Below are positions 38,232-48,436 of a stretch of DNA of 64,000 nucleotides, piece by piece (the stretch's first letter is position 1; every line of letters starts with the position of its first letter). Location of the stretch: the NCBI RefSeq assembly GCF_024979315.1, contig NZ_JANLCK010000003.1, positions 248,001-312,000 of the forward strand. The letters run 5' to 3'. Both the position numbers and the translations under genes were made by a program. Source of the DNA: Herbiconiux oxytropis. Its GTDB lineage: Bacteria > Actinomycetota > Actinomycetes > Actinomycetales > Microbacteriaceae. A model generated the notes under the pieces. That model saw only the letters and a list, made by a program, of their open reading frames with translations, did not search any database and was not told the DNA's origin.

Positions 38232-40037
38232 ATGTCCTCGGACGCTTTCCCCGTGCCAACGAAGAAGACCACCCCGCCCACCGCCCCCGCGACCGAGACG
38301 ATGACCGGCTCAGGAGCCGTCCTCCGCTCGCTCAAGGAGCTCGGCATCACCGACGTGTTCGGTCTGCCGGGCGGCGCCATCATCCCGTTCTACGACGAGC
38401 TGATGGTGCAGGACGACATCCGCCACATCCTCGTGCGGCACGAGCAGGGCGCAGGCCACGCCGCCGAGGGCTACGCCTCCTCGAGCGGGAAGGTCGGCGT
38501 CGCCATCGCCACGAGCGGCCCGGGCGCCACGAACCTCGTGACCGCCATCGCCGACGCTTACATGGACTCCGTGCCGATGCTCGCGATCACCGGCCAGGTG
38601 TTCTCGACGCTCATGGGCACCGACGCCTTCCAGGAGGCCGACATCGTGGGCATCACGATGCCCATCACGAAGCACTCCTTCCTCGTCAAGCGCGCCGAGG
38701 ACATCCCGGCGACCCTGGCGGCCGCCTACCAGATCGCCACGACCGGGCGCCCCGGCCCCGTGCTCGTCGACATCACGAAGGATGCGCAGCAGAACCCGAT
38801 GGAGTTCTCCTGGCCGCCGAAGATCGACCTGCCCGGCTACCGGCCCATCACGAAGGCCCACGGCAAGCAGATCCAGGCCGCGGCCCAGCTGCTCGCCGAG
38901 GCCAAGAAGCCCGTGCTCTACGTGGGCGGCGGCGTCATCCGTGCCGGTGCGTCGACCGAGCTCCTCGAGTTCGCCGAAGCGACCGGCGTGCCCGTGGTCA
39001 CGACGCTCATGGCGCGCGGCGCGTTCCCCGACTCGCATCCGCAGAACCTCGGCATGCCCGGCATGCACGGCACCGTTCCCGCCGTTCTCGCCCTGCAGGA
39101 GAGCGACCTGCTGATCTCGCTCGGTGCCCGGTTCGACGACCGCGTCACGGGCAAGGCGGCCGACTTCGCGCCCGGAGCCAAGGTCGTGCACGTCGACGTC
39201 GACCCCGCCGAGATCTCGAAGATCCGGGTGGCCGACGTGCCCATCGTGGGCGACGCGAAAGACGTCATCGCCGACCTGATCAAGGCCTGGGCCGACATCT
39301 CCAGCGAATCCAAGCTCGACCTCACCGAGTGGTGGAGCTACCTCGACGGCCTTCGCACGGAGTTCCCGCTCGGTTACACCGAGCCCTCCGACGGCCTCAT
39401 GGCCCCGCAGTACGTGATCAAGCGGATCGGCGAGCTCACCGGCCCCGAAGGCGTCTACGCCGCGGGCGTGGGGCAGCACCAGATGTGGTCGGCGCAGTTC
39501 ATCAAGTACGAGCGCCCCCACGCCTGGCTCAACTCCGGGGGAGCGGGCACCATGGGCTACGCGGTCCCCGCGGCCATGGGCGCCAAGGTCGCCCAGCCCG
39601 ACCGCGTGGTGTGGGCGATCGACGGCGACGGCTGCTTCCAGATGACCAATCAGGAGCTCGCCACCTGCACGATCAACAACATCCCGATCAAGGTCGCGAT
39701 CATCAACAACTCCTCCCTCGGCATGGTGCGGCAGTGGCAGACGCTGTTCTACGACGGCCGGCACTCGTTCACCGACCTCAACACGGGGCACGAGACCCGG
39801 ATGATCCCGGACTTCGTGAAGATGGCCGACGCCTACGGTGCGCTGGGCATCCGGGTCACCAAGGCCGAGGACGTCGACGCCGCCATCAAGCTCGCGCTCG
39901 AGACCAACGACCGGCCGGTCGTGATCGACTTCGTGGTCTCGGCGGATGCGATGGTGTGGCCGATGGTCGCGCAGGGCACCTCGAACAGCCAGATCCAGTA
40001 CGCCAAAGAGCACGCCCCCGAGTGGGAAGAGGAGTAG
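38232..40037 (+). CDS. ilvB: Acetolactate synthase large subunit
   Basis: Condenses pyruvate with pyruvate or 2-oxobutyrate, the committed step of branched-chain amino acid synthesis. 601 residues, thiamine diphosphate-dependent. [12 protein letters not shown] starts the PYR domain with the catalytic Glu in [14 protein letters not shown], a central FAD-binding domain follows, and the ThDP motif is [15 protein letters not shown] 38232 gives a 30-residue flexible lead, and no strong Shine-Dalgarno is seen. It forms an operon with ilvN (4 nt gap) and ilvC. Confidence 0.96.
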   Translation: MSSDAFPVPTKKTTPPTAPATETMTGSGAVLRSLKELGITDVFGLPGGAIIPFYDELMVQDDIRHILVRHEQGAGHAAEGYASSSGKVGVAIATSGPGATNLVTAIADAYMDSVPMLAITGQVFSTLMGTDAFQEADIVGITMPITKHSFLVKRAEDIPATLAAAYQIATTGRPGPVLVDITKDAQQNPMEFSWPPKIDLPGYRPITKAHGKQIQAAAQLLAEAKKPVLYVGGGVIRAGASTELLEFAEATGVPVVTTLMARGAFPDSHPQNLGMPGMHGTVPAVLALQESDLLISLGARFDDRVTGKAADFAPGAKVVHVDVDPAEISKIRVADVPIVGDAKDVIADLIKAWADISSESKLDLTEWWSYLDGLRTEFPLGYTEPSDGLMAPQYVIKRIGELTGPEGVYAAGVGQHQMWSAQFIKYERPHAWLNSGGAGTMGYAVPAAMGAKVAQPDRVVWAIDGDGCFQMTNQELATCTINNIPIKVAIINNSSLGMVRQWQTLFYDGRHSFTDLNTGHETRMIPDFVKMADAYGALGIRVTKAEDVDAAIKLALETNDRPVVIDFVVSADAMVWPMVAQGTSNSQIQYAKEHAPEWEEE

Positions 40038-41627
<1,590 letters not shown>

Positions 41628-41652
41628 CCACCCCTGGTCTCTCTCTGTCGAG

Positions 41653-41700
41653 ACGTCGAAATCCGCGCCAGGACTTCGGTTTTGGCGCGGATTTCGACGT
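41653..41700. terminator. Long perfect hairpin after ilvC
   Basis: 18-bp perfect arms (41653-41670 and 41683-41700) around a 12-nt loop. The stem contains GTCGAAATCCGCGCC. Only a weak T-run follows. It shares CGCGGA(T/C)TTCG with the hairpin at 56828-56902, so it may be a mobile palindromic element doubling as a terminator. Confidence 0.7.
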
Positions 41701-41724
41701 TTCGGCGGGATGTAGGGTGAGGGG

Positions 41725-42222
41725 ATGAGCGACCGGCGGGATGAGGACGATGAAGCCCTGGGGTGGGGCGGGGACGACGATCCCACGCTCGCACCGGTGA
41801 AGCCCGCGGGAGCTGCGGCGGCTTCGCCGACCGCGGCACGGCGCAGGTCGGGCCGCACGGTGGAGGAGGAGGCCGACGAGGCCGAGGACCTGCTCGCCGA
41901 GAAGGATCTCGCCGCGGCCGAGAAGGAGACCGCGCAGCTGAGCTCGGCCGCCCTCATCGCCTACGGTGTGCTCGGCGGCGTCTACCTGCTCTACACGATC
42001 GGCTGGGTGATCAGTTTCACGCGCGTGGAGATCGCCGACATCGTGACCTTCGGCACCGTGACCGACCTCGTGGCACGCACGCTCGCGATCGCCGCCTCGC
42101 CGCTGTGGTTCATCTCGGCGCTGCTGCTGACGCAGAAGAAGGACATCCGGTGGACCTTCATCTGGCTCGTGATCGGCGTGCTCGTGCTCGTTCCGTGGCC
42201 GTTCCTTCTCGGAGGCAAGTGA
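41725..42222 (+). CDS. Hypothetical membrane protein with acidic N-terminus
   Basis: A 165-residue protein. Residues 1-75 are hydrophilic, very acidic then mixed-charge with a coiled-coil-like A-E-D-L-L-A-E-K-D-L-A-A-A-E-K-E stretch. Three hydrophobic segments follow (about 79-100, 113-132 and 141-160). No family is recognised. The stop and the next gene's ATG share an A (TGATG), so the two are coupled. Not essential to the flanking amino-acid pathway as far as can be seen. Confidence 0.65.
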   Translation: MSDRRDEDDEALGWGGDDDPTLAPVKPAGAAAASPTAARRRSGRTVEEEADEAEDLLAEKDLAAAEKETAQLSSAALIAYGVLGGVYLLYTIGWVISFTRVEIADIVTFGTVTDLVARTLAIAASPLWFISALLLTQKKDIRWTFIWLVIGVLVLVPWPFLLGGK

Positions 42223-42557
42223 TGACGACCGTCGAGACCCCCGAGAAGCGGGGCTTCACGAGCTTCGGCCGATCCGGCTGGGCCGTGGCCCTCGTGTTCG
42301 CCTTCATCTACGCGTATCACCTGTGGGGCGGCATCGCGAACCTCGTGGGGGTCGTGACCACGTTCTCCGAATTCGGAGCTCCCGTGACCGGGGGAGTGTG
42401 GGCGCTCATCATCGCCTACGCCGTGGTGCCCGTGATCGTCTACATCGCCGCGCTCGTCGTGGGCCGGAGGCTCCGCAACGTCGGCCGAATCGTCGTGTTC
42501 CTCGTGGGGTTCGCCGTGGTCGCCGTGATCTCCCTCGACATCCTCGCCCTGGCCTAG
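42222..42557 (+). CDS. Hypothetical three-helix membrane protein
   Basis: A 111-residue protein with helices at about 19-43, 56-78 and 86-110, and a short hydrophilic lead. It is translationally coupled to the preceding gene through TGATG, with GGAGG 7 nt before the ATG. The two probably act together in the membrane, but nothing indicates the process. Confidence 0.65.
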   Translation: MTTVETPEKRGFTSFGRSGWAVALVFAFIYAYHLWGGIANLVGVVTTFSEFGAPVTGGVWALIIAYAVVPVIVYIAALVVGRRLRNVGRIVVFLVGFAVVAVISLDILALA

Positions 42558-42592
42558 GCCCCGCCGGGACCCGCTCAGAACGGGGATCCAGC

Positions 42593-42982
42593 TCAGAAGA
42601 TGGCGGCGAACAGCACCAGGGCCGCCAGCACCACCTGGCCGATCAGCCGTGGCCAGAACGGGATCGCGAGGGCGCCGAACCTCTCCTTGTGCTTCGCCGC
42701 GTAGGCGTTGGCCGGGAAGACGGCGGCGAGGAACACGACGAGCGCGATGCCGGCCGCGATCCGGGTGGGCGGGAACAGCAGCCCGAGGCCGCCCGCGATC
42801 TCGCAGACGCCCGTGAGGTGGACGAGCGCGCGCGGCGTGATCCGCTCCCACCGCAGTCTCGGCGGGATCATGGCGGCCATGCCCCGCACCGAGCGCGGCA
42901 CGAAGTGGTTGACCCCCATCACGATGAAGGCGGTGGCGACGAGGATGCGCACGACGAGCGCCGACAGCGAGAGCGGGTCCAT
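42593..42982 (-). CDS. DoxX family membrane protein
   Basis: A 129-residue protein of four helices. The first has A-T-A-F-I-V-M-G-V-N-H-F-V-P, the third G-V-C-E-I-A-G-G-L-G-L-L, and the loop P-A-N-A-Y-A-A-K precedes the last, the typical DoxX pattern. Members have varied or unknown roles in redox and quinone metabolism. CACAAT stands 6 nt before the ATG, compatible with leaderless expression. It is divergent from serA. Confidence 0.85.
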   Translation of the reverse strand: MDPLSLSALVVRILVATAFIVMGVNHFVPRSVRGMAAMIPPRLRWERITPRALVHLTGVCEIAGGLGLLFPPTRIAAGIALVVFLAAVFPANAYAAKHKERFGALAIPFWPRLIGQVVLAALVLFAAIF

Positions 42983-43044
42983 GCCCCCATTGTGCCTGCA
43001 CTACAGTTGAGAGGTTCCCCGCCACAGAACCAAAGGATCCGTCC

Positions 43045-44637
43045 GTGTCGAAGCCGGTCGTGCTGATCGCCGAAGAACTCTCTCCCGCCACCGTCGACGC
43101 CCTCGGGCCCGACTTCGAGGTGCGCTCCGTGGACGGCACCGACCGCCCCGCGCTCCTCGCCGCTCTCGCCGAGGCGAACGCGATCCTGGTGCGCTCCGCC
43201 ACGAAGGTCGACGCCGAGGCCATCGCCGCGGCGCCCGTGCTGAAGGTGGTCGCGCGCGCCGGAGTGGGGCTCGACAACGTCGACATCAAGGCGGCCACGA
43301 CCGCCGGCGTGATGGTGGTGAACGCGCCGACCTCCAACATCATCTCGGCCGCGGAGCTCACCGTGGGCCACATCCTGAGCCTCGCCCGGCACATCCCCGC
43401 CGCGCACGCCGCGCTCGCGCAGGGCCAGTGGAAGCGCTCGGCCTACACGGGCACCGAGCTCTACGAGAAGACCGTCGGCATCATCGGCCTCGGCCGCATC
43501 GGCGCCCTCATCACCGCGCGCCTGCAGGCCTTCGGCGTGAACGTGATCGCCTACGACCCCTACGTCACGAGCGCTCGCGCCCAGCAGCTCGGCGTCACCC
43601 TGGTGACGCTCGACGAGCTGCTCGAGCAGAGCGACTTCATCACCATCCACATGCCGAAGACGCCCGAGACCACCGGGATGATCTCGGACGAGCAGCTGGC
43701 GAAGATGAAGAGCACCGCCTACATCGTCAACGTCGCCCGCGGCGGCCTGATCGATGAGGACGCCCTGCACCGCGCCCTCACCGGCGGAGTCATCGCCGGC
43801 GCCGGTCTCGACGTGTTCGTGAGCGAGCCGCCGAAGGACTCCCCGCTGCTCGCGCTCCCGAACGTGATCGTGACCCCGCACCTCGGCGCCTCGACCGACG
43901 AGGCGCAGGAGAAGGCCGGCGTCTCGGTGGCCAAGTCGGTGCGGCTCGCGCTCTCGGGCGAGCTCGTCCCGGATGCCGTGAACGTCGCCGGCGGCATCAT
44001 CGACCCGTACGTGCGCCCCGGCATCCCGCTGATCGAGAAGCTCGGCCAGGTGTTCTCGGGCCTCGCCTCGAGCCCCGTGACCTCGATCGACGTGGTGGTG
44101 AAGGGCGAGCTCGCCGACTACGACGTGAGCGTGCTCAAGCTCGCCGCGCTGAAGGGCGTGTTCACCAACGTCGTGAGCGAGAGCGTCTCGTACGTCAACG
44201 CGCCGCTGCTCGCCGAGCAGCGCGGCGTGACCGTGCGGCTCATCACCGACCCCGTGTCGGAGGAGTACCGCAACGTGATCACGCTCTCCGGCGCCCTGAG
44301 CGACGGATCGCAGATCTCGGTCTCCGGAACGCTCACCGGCACCAAGCAGATCGAGAAGATCGTCGAGATCAACGGCTACGACGTGGAGGTGCCGTTCGCG
44401 AAGCACCTCGTGGTGATGCTCTACACGGATCGCCCCGGGATCGTCGCCGTCTACGGCAAGGAGTTCGGTGAGGCCGGCGTGAACATCGCGGGCATGCAGA
44501 TCGCCCGCCACGAGGCCGGCGGCGCCGCCCTCTCGGTGCTCACCATCGACTCCCCGGCCCCCGAGGGCCTCCTCGACGCCCTCGCCAAGGCAATCGAGGC
44601 TGACGTCATGCAGGAAATAGACATCACCGAGAGCTGA
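43045..44637 (+). CDS. serA: D-3-phosphoglycerate dehydrogenase
   Basis: First step of serine synthesis. The 530 residues match the long actinobacterial type with an extra allosteric substrate-binding domain and a C-terminal ACT domain. Motifs are V-R-S-A-T-K-V near 55, NAD loop G-I-I-G-L-G-R-I-G near 150, N-V-A-R-G-G-L-I-D-E, and the catalytic His in T-P-H-L-G-A-S-T. The ACT domain begins near 455 (L-Y-T-D-R-P-G-I-V) and mediates serine inhibition. The start is GTG with a weak AAGGA. It is the first of serA-leuB-ilvE in the same orientation. Confidence 0.97.
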   Translation: MSKPVVLIAEELSPATVDALGPDFEVRSVDGTDRPALLAALAEANAILVRSATKVDAEAIAAAPVLKVVARAGVGLDNVDIKAATTAGVMVVNAPTSNIISAAELTVGHILSLARHIPAAHAALAQGQWKRSAYTGTELYEKTVGIIGLGRIGALITARLQAFGVNVIAYDPYVTSARAQQLGVTLVTLDELLEQSDFITIHMPKTPETTGMISDEQLAKMKSTAYIVNVARGGLIDEDALHRALTGGVIAGAGLDVFVSEPPKDSPLLALPNVIVTPHLGASTDEAQEKAGVSVAKSVRLALSGELVPDAVNVAGGIIDPYVRPGIPLIEKLGQVFSGLASSPVTSIDVVVKGELADYDVSVLKLAALKGVFTNVVSESVSYVNAPLLAEQRGVTVRLITDPVSEEYRNVITLSGALSDGSQISVSGTLTGTKQIEKIVEINGYDVEVPFAKHLVVMLYTDRPGIVAVYGKEFGEAGVNIAGMQIARHEAGGAALSVLTIDSPAPEGLLDALAKAIEADVMQEIDITES

Positions 44638-44650
44638 CACGCGGCAGACC

Positions 44651-44745
44651 TCCGTCCGAGGCCCGAAGCCGCCTACGCGCAGAACGTCCGTCCGAGGCTG
44701 GAAGCCGCGGGCGCGCAGGCCTCCGTCCGGGGCTGGAAGCCGCGG
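44651..44745 (+). repeat. 36-bp tandem repeat, about 2.7 copies
   Basis: TCCGTCCGaGGC..GAAGCCGC units start at 44651, 44687 and 44722 (periods 36 and 35) and run directly into dispersed repeat R4. The rest of the 230-nt serA-leuB gap is R4 and the leuB promoter. Confidence 0.75.
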
Positions 44746-44855
44746 GCCGTACTCGCCGACCCGGGGCGGCACAGTCGCCGCGGAGCGCCGCGCAGCGACG
44801 CGGAGCGACGGCTGCGCCGCATGTCGCCCGCGCCGCAGAGGCGGCGGCGCGGCAC
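44744..44855 (+). repeat. Dispersed intergenic repeat, copy R4
   Basis: GGGCCGTACTCGCCGACCC, AGCGACGCGGAGCGACGG, GCATGTCGCCCGCGCCGC and the terminal GGCGGCGGCGCGGC match R5 in reverse orientation. It ends at the leuB -10 box. Confidence 0.75.
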
Positions 44856-44861
44856 TAATCT
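44856..44861 (+). promoter_or_regulatory. -10 box of a probable leaderless leuB transcript
   Basis: TAATCT, 6 nt, ATG at 44868, immediately after repeat R4. Confidence 0.5.
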
Positions 44862-44867
44862 TGTCTC

Positions 44868-45917
44868 ATGGCACAGACGTTCAAGCTCGCTCTCATCCCC
44901 GGCGACGGGATCGGTCCCGAAGTGGTGGCGGAGGCCATCAAGGTGCTCGACGCCGTCGCATCCGCCGAGGGGATCGAGTTCGAGAAGACCGAGTTCCAGC
45001 TCGGGGCTGCACGGTTCCTCGAGACGGGCGACGTGCTGACGGACGAGGATCTGGTGGCGATCTCGGCGCACGACGTCATCCTGCTCGGCGCCGTCGGCGG
45101 AGTGCCAGGCGACCCGCGGCTGAAGAACGCCAACATCGAGCGCGGGCTGCTGCTGAAGCTGCGCTTCTCGCTCGACCACTATGTGAACCTCCGCCCGACG
45201 GTGATCTACCCGGGCGTGCCCTCGCCGCTCGCCTCGCACGGCGACGTCGACTTCGTGGTGGTGCGGGAGGGCACCGAAGGTCCCTACGTCGGCAACGGCG
45301 GTGTCATCCGGGCCGGCACCCCGCAGGAAGTGGCCAACGAGGTCTCGGTCAACACCGCCTACGGCGTGGAGCGCGTCGTGCGCGACGCCTTCGCACGCGC
45401 ATCCGCCCGTCGCAACAAGCTCACGCTCGTGCACAAGACGAACGTGCTCACGTTCTCGGGCAACCTCTGGAAGCGGATCGTCGACGAGGTGGGGGCCACC
45501 TTCCCAGAAGTGGCCGTCGACTACCTCCATGTCGACGCCGCGACCATCTTCCTGGTCACCGACCCTGCTAGATTCGATGTCATCGTCACGGACAACCTCT
45601 TCGGCGACATCCTCACCGACCTCGCCGGCGCAATCAGCGGCGGAATCGGATTGGCGGCCTCGGGCAACATCAACCCCGACGGCACGTATCCCTCGATGTT
45701 CGAACCGGTCCACGGATCCGCTCCCGACATCGCAGGACAGCAGAAGGCCGATCCCACCGCCGCGATCCTCTCGGTCGCGCTGATGCTCGATCACCTCCGG
45801 CTCCCGGATGCCGCTGACCGCGTGCGCTCGGCCGTGGTGGCCGACATCGCCTCCCGGGATGGTTCGGCCCGGTCGACCTCGGCCATCGGCGACGCCATCG
45901 TGGCCGCCCTCTCGTAA
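44868..45917 (+). CDS. leuB: 3-isopropylmalate dehydrogenase
   Basis: Third step of leucine synthesis: oxidative decarboxylation of 3-isopropylmalate with NAD+. 349 residues. G-D-G-I-G-P-E near 11, G-A-V-G-G near 65, R-G-L-L-L-K-L-R substrate arginines near 90, and the C-terminal metal and NAD motif [11 protein letters not shown] and [12 protein letters not shown]. Codons from about 45565 to 45740 shift toward rare choices including AGA, TTG and GGA, within the most conserved part. leuACD are not nearby. Confidence 0.96.
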   Translation: MAQTFKLALIPGDGIGPEVVAEAIKVLDAVASAEGIEFEKTEFQLGAARFLETGDVLTDEDLVAISAHDVILLGAVGGVPGDPRLKNANIERGLLLKLRFSLDHYVNLRPTVIYPGVPSPLASHGDVDFVVVREGTEGPYVGNGGVIRAGTPQEVANEVSVNTAYGVERVVRDAFARASARRNKLTLVHKTNVLTFSGNLWKRIVDEVGATFPEVAVDYLHVDAATIFLVTDPARFDVIVTDNLFGDILTDLAGAISGGIGLAASGNINPDGTYPSMFEPVHGSAPDIAGQQKADPTAAILSVALMLDHLRLPDAADRVRSAVVADIASRDGSARSTSAIGDAIVAALS

Positions 45918-45944
45918 CAGTCCCGACAGACGAAAAGACTCACC

Positions 45945-47054
45945 ATGACACTCGCACCGAGCTCCACCTTCCCCCTCCAGTTCGAGCTGACCCCCTCGCA
46001 GGATGCGCGGGAGGAGGCCGAGCGCGAGGTCATCCTCTCCGACCCCGGGTTCGGCAAGCACTTCACCGACCACATGGTGCAGATCGACTGGACCATCGAC
46101 GCCGGCTGGCACGCGGCGAGCGTCATCCCCTACGGCCCCATCCAGCTCGACCCGTCGGCGGCCGTGCTGCACTACGCCCAGGAGATCTTCGAGGGGCTGA
46201 AGGCCTACCGGCACGCCGACGGCTCCATCTGGACCTTCCGGCCCGAGAAGAACGCCGAGCGGCTGCAGCGCTCCGCCCGCCGCCTCGCCCTACCCGAGCT
46301 CGCTACCGAGGACTTCGTGGAGTCGCTCAAGCAGCTCATCGCCGTCGACGGCGGCTGGGTGCCCTCCGCGCCCGAGACGAGCCTCTACATCCGCCCGTTC
46401 ATGATCGCCAACGAGTCGTTCCTCGGCGTGCGGCCGTCGCAGCGGGTGGCCTACTACGTGATCGCGAGCCCGGCCGGCGCCTACTTCACGGGCGGCGTCG
46501 CCCCCGTCTCGATCTGGCTCTCGACCGAGTACTCCCGGGCCGGCCGTGGCGGCACGGGGGCTGCGAAGTGCGGCGGCAACTACGCCGCGTCGCTGCTTCC
46601 GCAGCAGGAGGCCTACGAGAACGGCTGCGCACAGGTGCTGTTCCTCGACGGCGAGACCGGTGAGCACATCGACGAGCTCGGCGGCATGAACGTGTTCTTC
46701 GTGCACCGGGGCGACAAGCTCGTGACGCCGAGGCTCACCGGGGCCATCCTCGAGGGGATCACCCGCGACAGCATCATCCAGCTCGCCCTCGACCGCGGGC
46801 TCACGGTGGAGGAGCGCGACGTGACCGTGGACGAGTGGCGCGAAGGGATCGCCTCGGGCGAGATCACCGAGGTGTTCGCCTGCGGCACCGCCGCCGTGAT
46901 CACCCCCATCTCGGCGCTGAAGTCTCCGGATGGGACGATCGGCGACGAGAACGCCCCCGCCGGCGAGTTCACGATGTCGATCCGCCAGGAACTCACGGAC
47001 ATCCAGTACGGGCGCATCGAGGACCGGCACGGTTGGTTGACTAGGTTGGGTTGA
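45945..47054 (+). CDS. ilvE: Branched-chain amino acid aminotransferase
   Basis: PLP enzyme for the last step of valine, leucine and isoleucine synthesis. 369 residues, the eukaryote/actinobacterial-size class IV aminotransferase. Motifs are E-I-F-E-G-L-K-A-Y-R near 80, the PLP lysine in G-A-A-K-C-G-G-N-Y-A-A-S near 205, and E-V-F-A-C-G-T-A-A-V-I-T-P-I near 310. It follows leuB by 27 nt in the same direction. A dispersed repeat starts 8 nt after its stop. Confidence 0.97.
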   Translation: MTLAPSSTFPLQFELTPSQDAREEAEREVILSDPGFGKHFTDHMVQIDWTIDAGWHAASVIPYGPIQLDPSAAVLHYAQEIFEGLKAYRHADGSIWTFRPEKNAERLQRSARRLALPELATEDFVESLKQLIAVDGGWVPSAPETSLYIRPFMIANESFLGVRPSQRVAYYVIASPAGAYFTGGVAPVSIWLSTEYSRAGRGGTGAAKCGGNYAASLLPQQEAYENGCAQVLFLDGETGEHIDELGGMNVFFVHRGDKLVTPRLTGAILEGITRDSIIQLALDRGLTVEERDVTVDEWREGIASGEITEVFACGTAAVITPISALKSPDGTIGDENAPAGEFTMSIRQELTDIQYGRIEDRHGWLTRLG

Positions 47055-47061
47055 TTTCGAT

Positions 47062-47160
47062 TGCCGCGCCGCCGCCTCTGCGGCGCGGGCGACATGCTCG
47101 CGTGCGGTCGCTCGCGCGGCCGCGCGCTCTCCTTGGGTCGTCCACGTAGGGCCTGTCACG
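47062..47160 (-). repeat. Dispersed intergenic repeat, copy R5
   Basis: Reverse-oriented copy. TTGCCGCGCCGCCGCCTCTGCGGCGCGGGCGACATG is shared almost exactly with the reverse of R4, given here as a run split by position: 47060-47079 and 47080-47095. It fills the ilvE to fumarylacetoacetase gap and ends on the latter's -10 box. Confidence 0.75.
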
Positions 47161-47166
47161 TAGGGT
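47161..47166 (+). promoter_or_regulatory. -10 box of a probable leaderless transcript (fumarylacetoacetate hydrolase)
   Basis: TAGGGT, 6 nt, ATG at 47173, directly after repeat R5. Confidence 0.5.
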
Positions 47167-47172
47167 TGTGAG

Positions 47173-47931
47173 ATGAAGATCGCGCGATTCAGCCATCAGG
47201 GGGCCATCAACTTCGGGATCGTGGACGAGGGCGATCTGGTCGTGCTGAACGGGGATCCGATGTTCGCCGGGTTCGACACCACGGGGGAGCGGGTGCCGCT
47301 GAAGGCCGCCACGCTGCTCGCGCCCGTCATCCCGCGCTCGAAGGTCGTGGCCATCGGCAAGAACTACCGCGACCACGCCGCCGAGATGGGTGGCGAGGCA
47401 CCGGCCGAGCCGCTGATCTTCCTGAAGCCCAACACCTCGGTGATCGGGCCGGGCGATCGCATCATCCGCCCCCGGCAGTCGAACCGGGTGGACTTCGAGG
47501 GCGAGCTCGCCGTGGTGATCGGCAGCGTGGCGAAGAACGTGGCCGCCGCCGACGCCGCGAGCGTGATCTTCGGCTACACGGTCGCGAACGACGTGACCGC
47601 GCGCGACCTGCAGAAGTCGGACGGGCAGTGGACGAGGGCCAAGGGCTTCGACACCTTCTGCCCGCTCGGGCCCGTGATCGAGACCGAGTTCGACCTGTCG
47701 ACCTCCACCGTCGAGACCCGGCTGAACGGAGTGCTCGCGCAGAGCGCCCCGCTCACGGACATGGTGCACTCGGTGCCGGAGATCGTGGCCTACGTGTCGG
47801 CCGTGTTCACGCTGCTGCCCGGAGACGTCATCCTCACCGGCACACCCGCGGGGATCGCGCCGATGGAGTCGGGAGACACGGTGAGCGTCGAGATCTCCGG
47901 GATCGGCGTGCTCGAGAACCCGTTCGTCTGA
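47173..47931 (+). CDS. Fumarylacetoacetate hydrolase family protein
   Basis: A 252-residue FAH-fold enzyme. K-N-Y-R-D-H near 65, the metal-binding D-F-E-G-E-L-A-V-V-I-G near 110, F-G-Y-T-V-A-N-D-V-T-A-R-D near 138, and T-G-T-P-A-G-I-A-P-M near 222 are all present. Such short FAH proteins act as acylpyruvases or 2-hydroxyhepta-diene-dioate isomerases. The substrate cannot be assigned. In actinobacteria this gene commonly precedes gltX, which is not present here. Confidence 0.9.
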   Translation: MKIARFSHQGAINFGIVDEGDLVVLNGDPMFAGFDTTGERVPLKAATLLAPVIPRSKVVAIGKNYRDHAAEMGGEAPAEPLIFLKPNTSVIGPGDRIIRPRQSNRVDFEGELAVVIGSVAKNVAAADAASVIFGYTVANDVTARDLQKSDGQWTRAKGFDTFCPLGPVIETEFDLSTSTVETRLNGVLAQSAPLTDMVHSVPEIVAYVSAVFTLLPGDVILTGTPAGIAPMESGDTVSVEISGIGVLENPFV

Positions 47932-47941
47932 CGACGGGCCG

Positions 47942-48382
47942 CTACTCGTTGGGCTGCATGCCCGACGCCGCCTCGAGGGCGTCGAGCGCATCGATCAGGC
48001 GCGCGATCTGATCGTCGTCGAGCTCGTCGAAGACCTCGAGCACACGGAGCGCCCGCTCGGAGCGGGCCTTCTCGATGGCGGCGACCCCGGCCTCGGTCGA
48101 GCTGAGGAAGAACGAGCGCCCGTCGTCCGGATCGGCCGTGCGGCGCACGAGCTCGCGGCTCTCGAGGTCGGTGAGCAGGCGTGTGACCGTGGGGGCGGCG
48201 ACGCGCTCGACGCGGGCGAGGTCGCCGGGGCGGATGGATCCCGCGGCGACGATGGTGCTGAGCGCCGAGATCTGGCCCGGGGTGAGGTCGCCGGTGTAGC
48301 GGATGCGGCGGTTGAGCCGGCCGACGGAGTGGGCGAGCCGCGCGGCGGCCTCGTCGCGTGAGTCGGCGGTGCTGTTCGTCAT
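47942..48382 (-). CDS. MarR family transcriptional regulator
   Basis: A 146-residue winged-helix repressor: L-T-P-G-Q-I-S-A-L-S-T-I near 35, recognition region R-P-G-D-L-A-R-V-E-R-V-A-A-P-T-V-T-R-L, wing D-P-D-D-G-R-S-F-F-L-S, and C-terminal dimer helices. MarR proteins usually control an adjacent divergent transporter; the divergent neighbour is the MFS gene at 48437. An AAGACT box lies 7 nt before the ATG, compatible with leaderless expression. Confidence 0.9.
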   Translation of the reverse strand: MTNSTADSRDEAAARLAHSVGRLNRRIRYTGDLTPGQISALSTIVAAGSIRPGDLARVERVAAPTVTRLLTDLESRELVRRTADPDDGRSFFLSSTEAGVAAIEKARSERALRVLEVFDELDDDQIARLIDALDALEAASGMQPNE

Positions 48383-48436
48383 GCGCACGAGTCTTCCACA
48401 ACCGGCCGGGCACGAGCGATGTGGCAGGCTGTCGTG

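Noticed and set aside
44651-44745. Possible CRISPR array
   Set aside because: Units are directly adjacent at period 36 with no unique spacers, only 2.7 units exist, and no cas genes are present.
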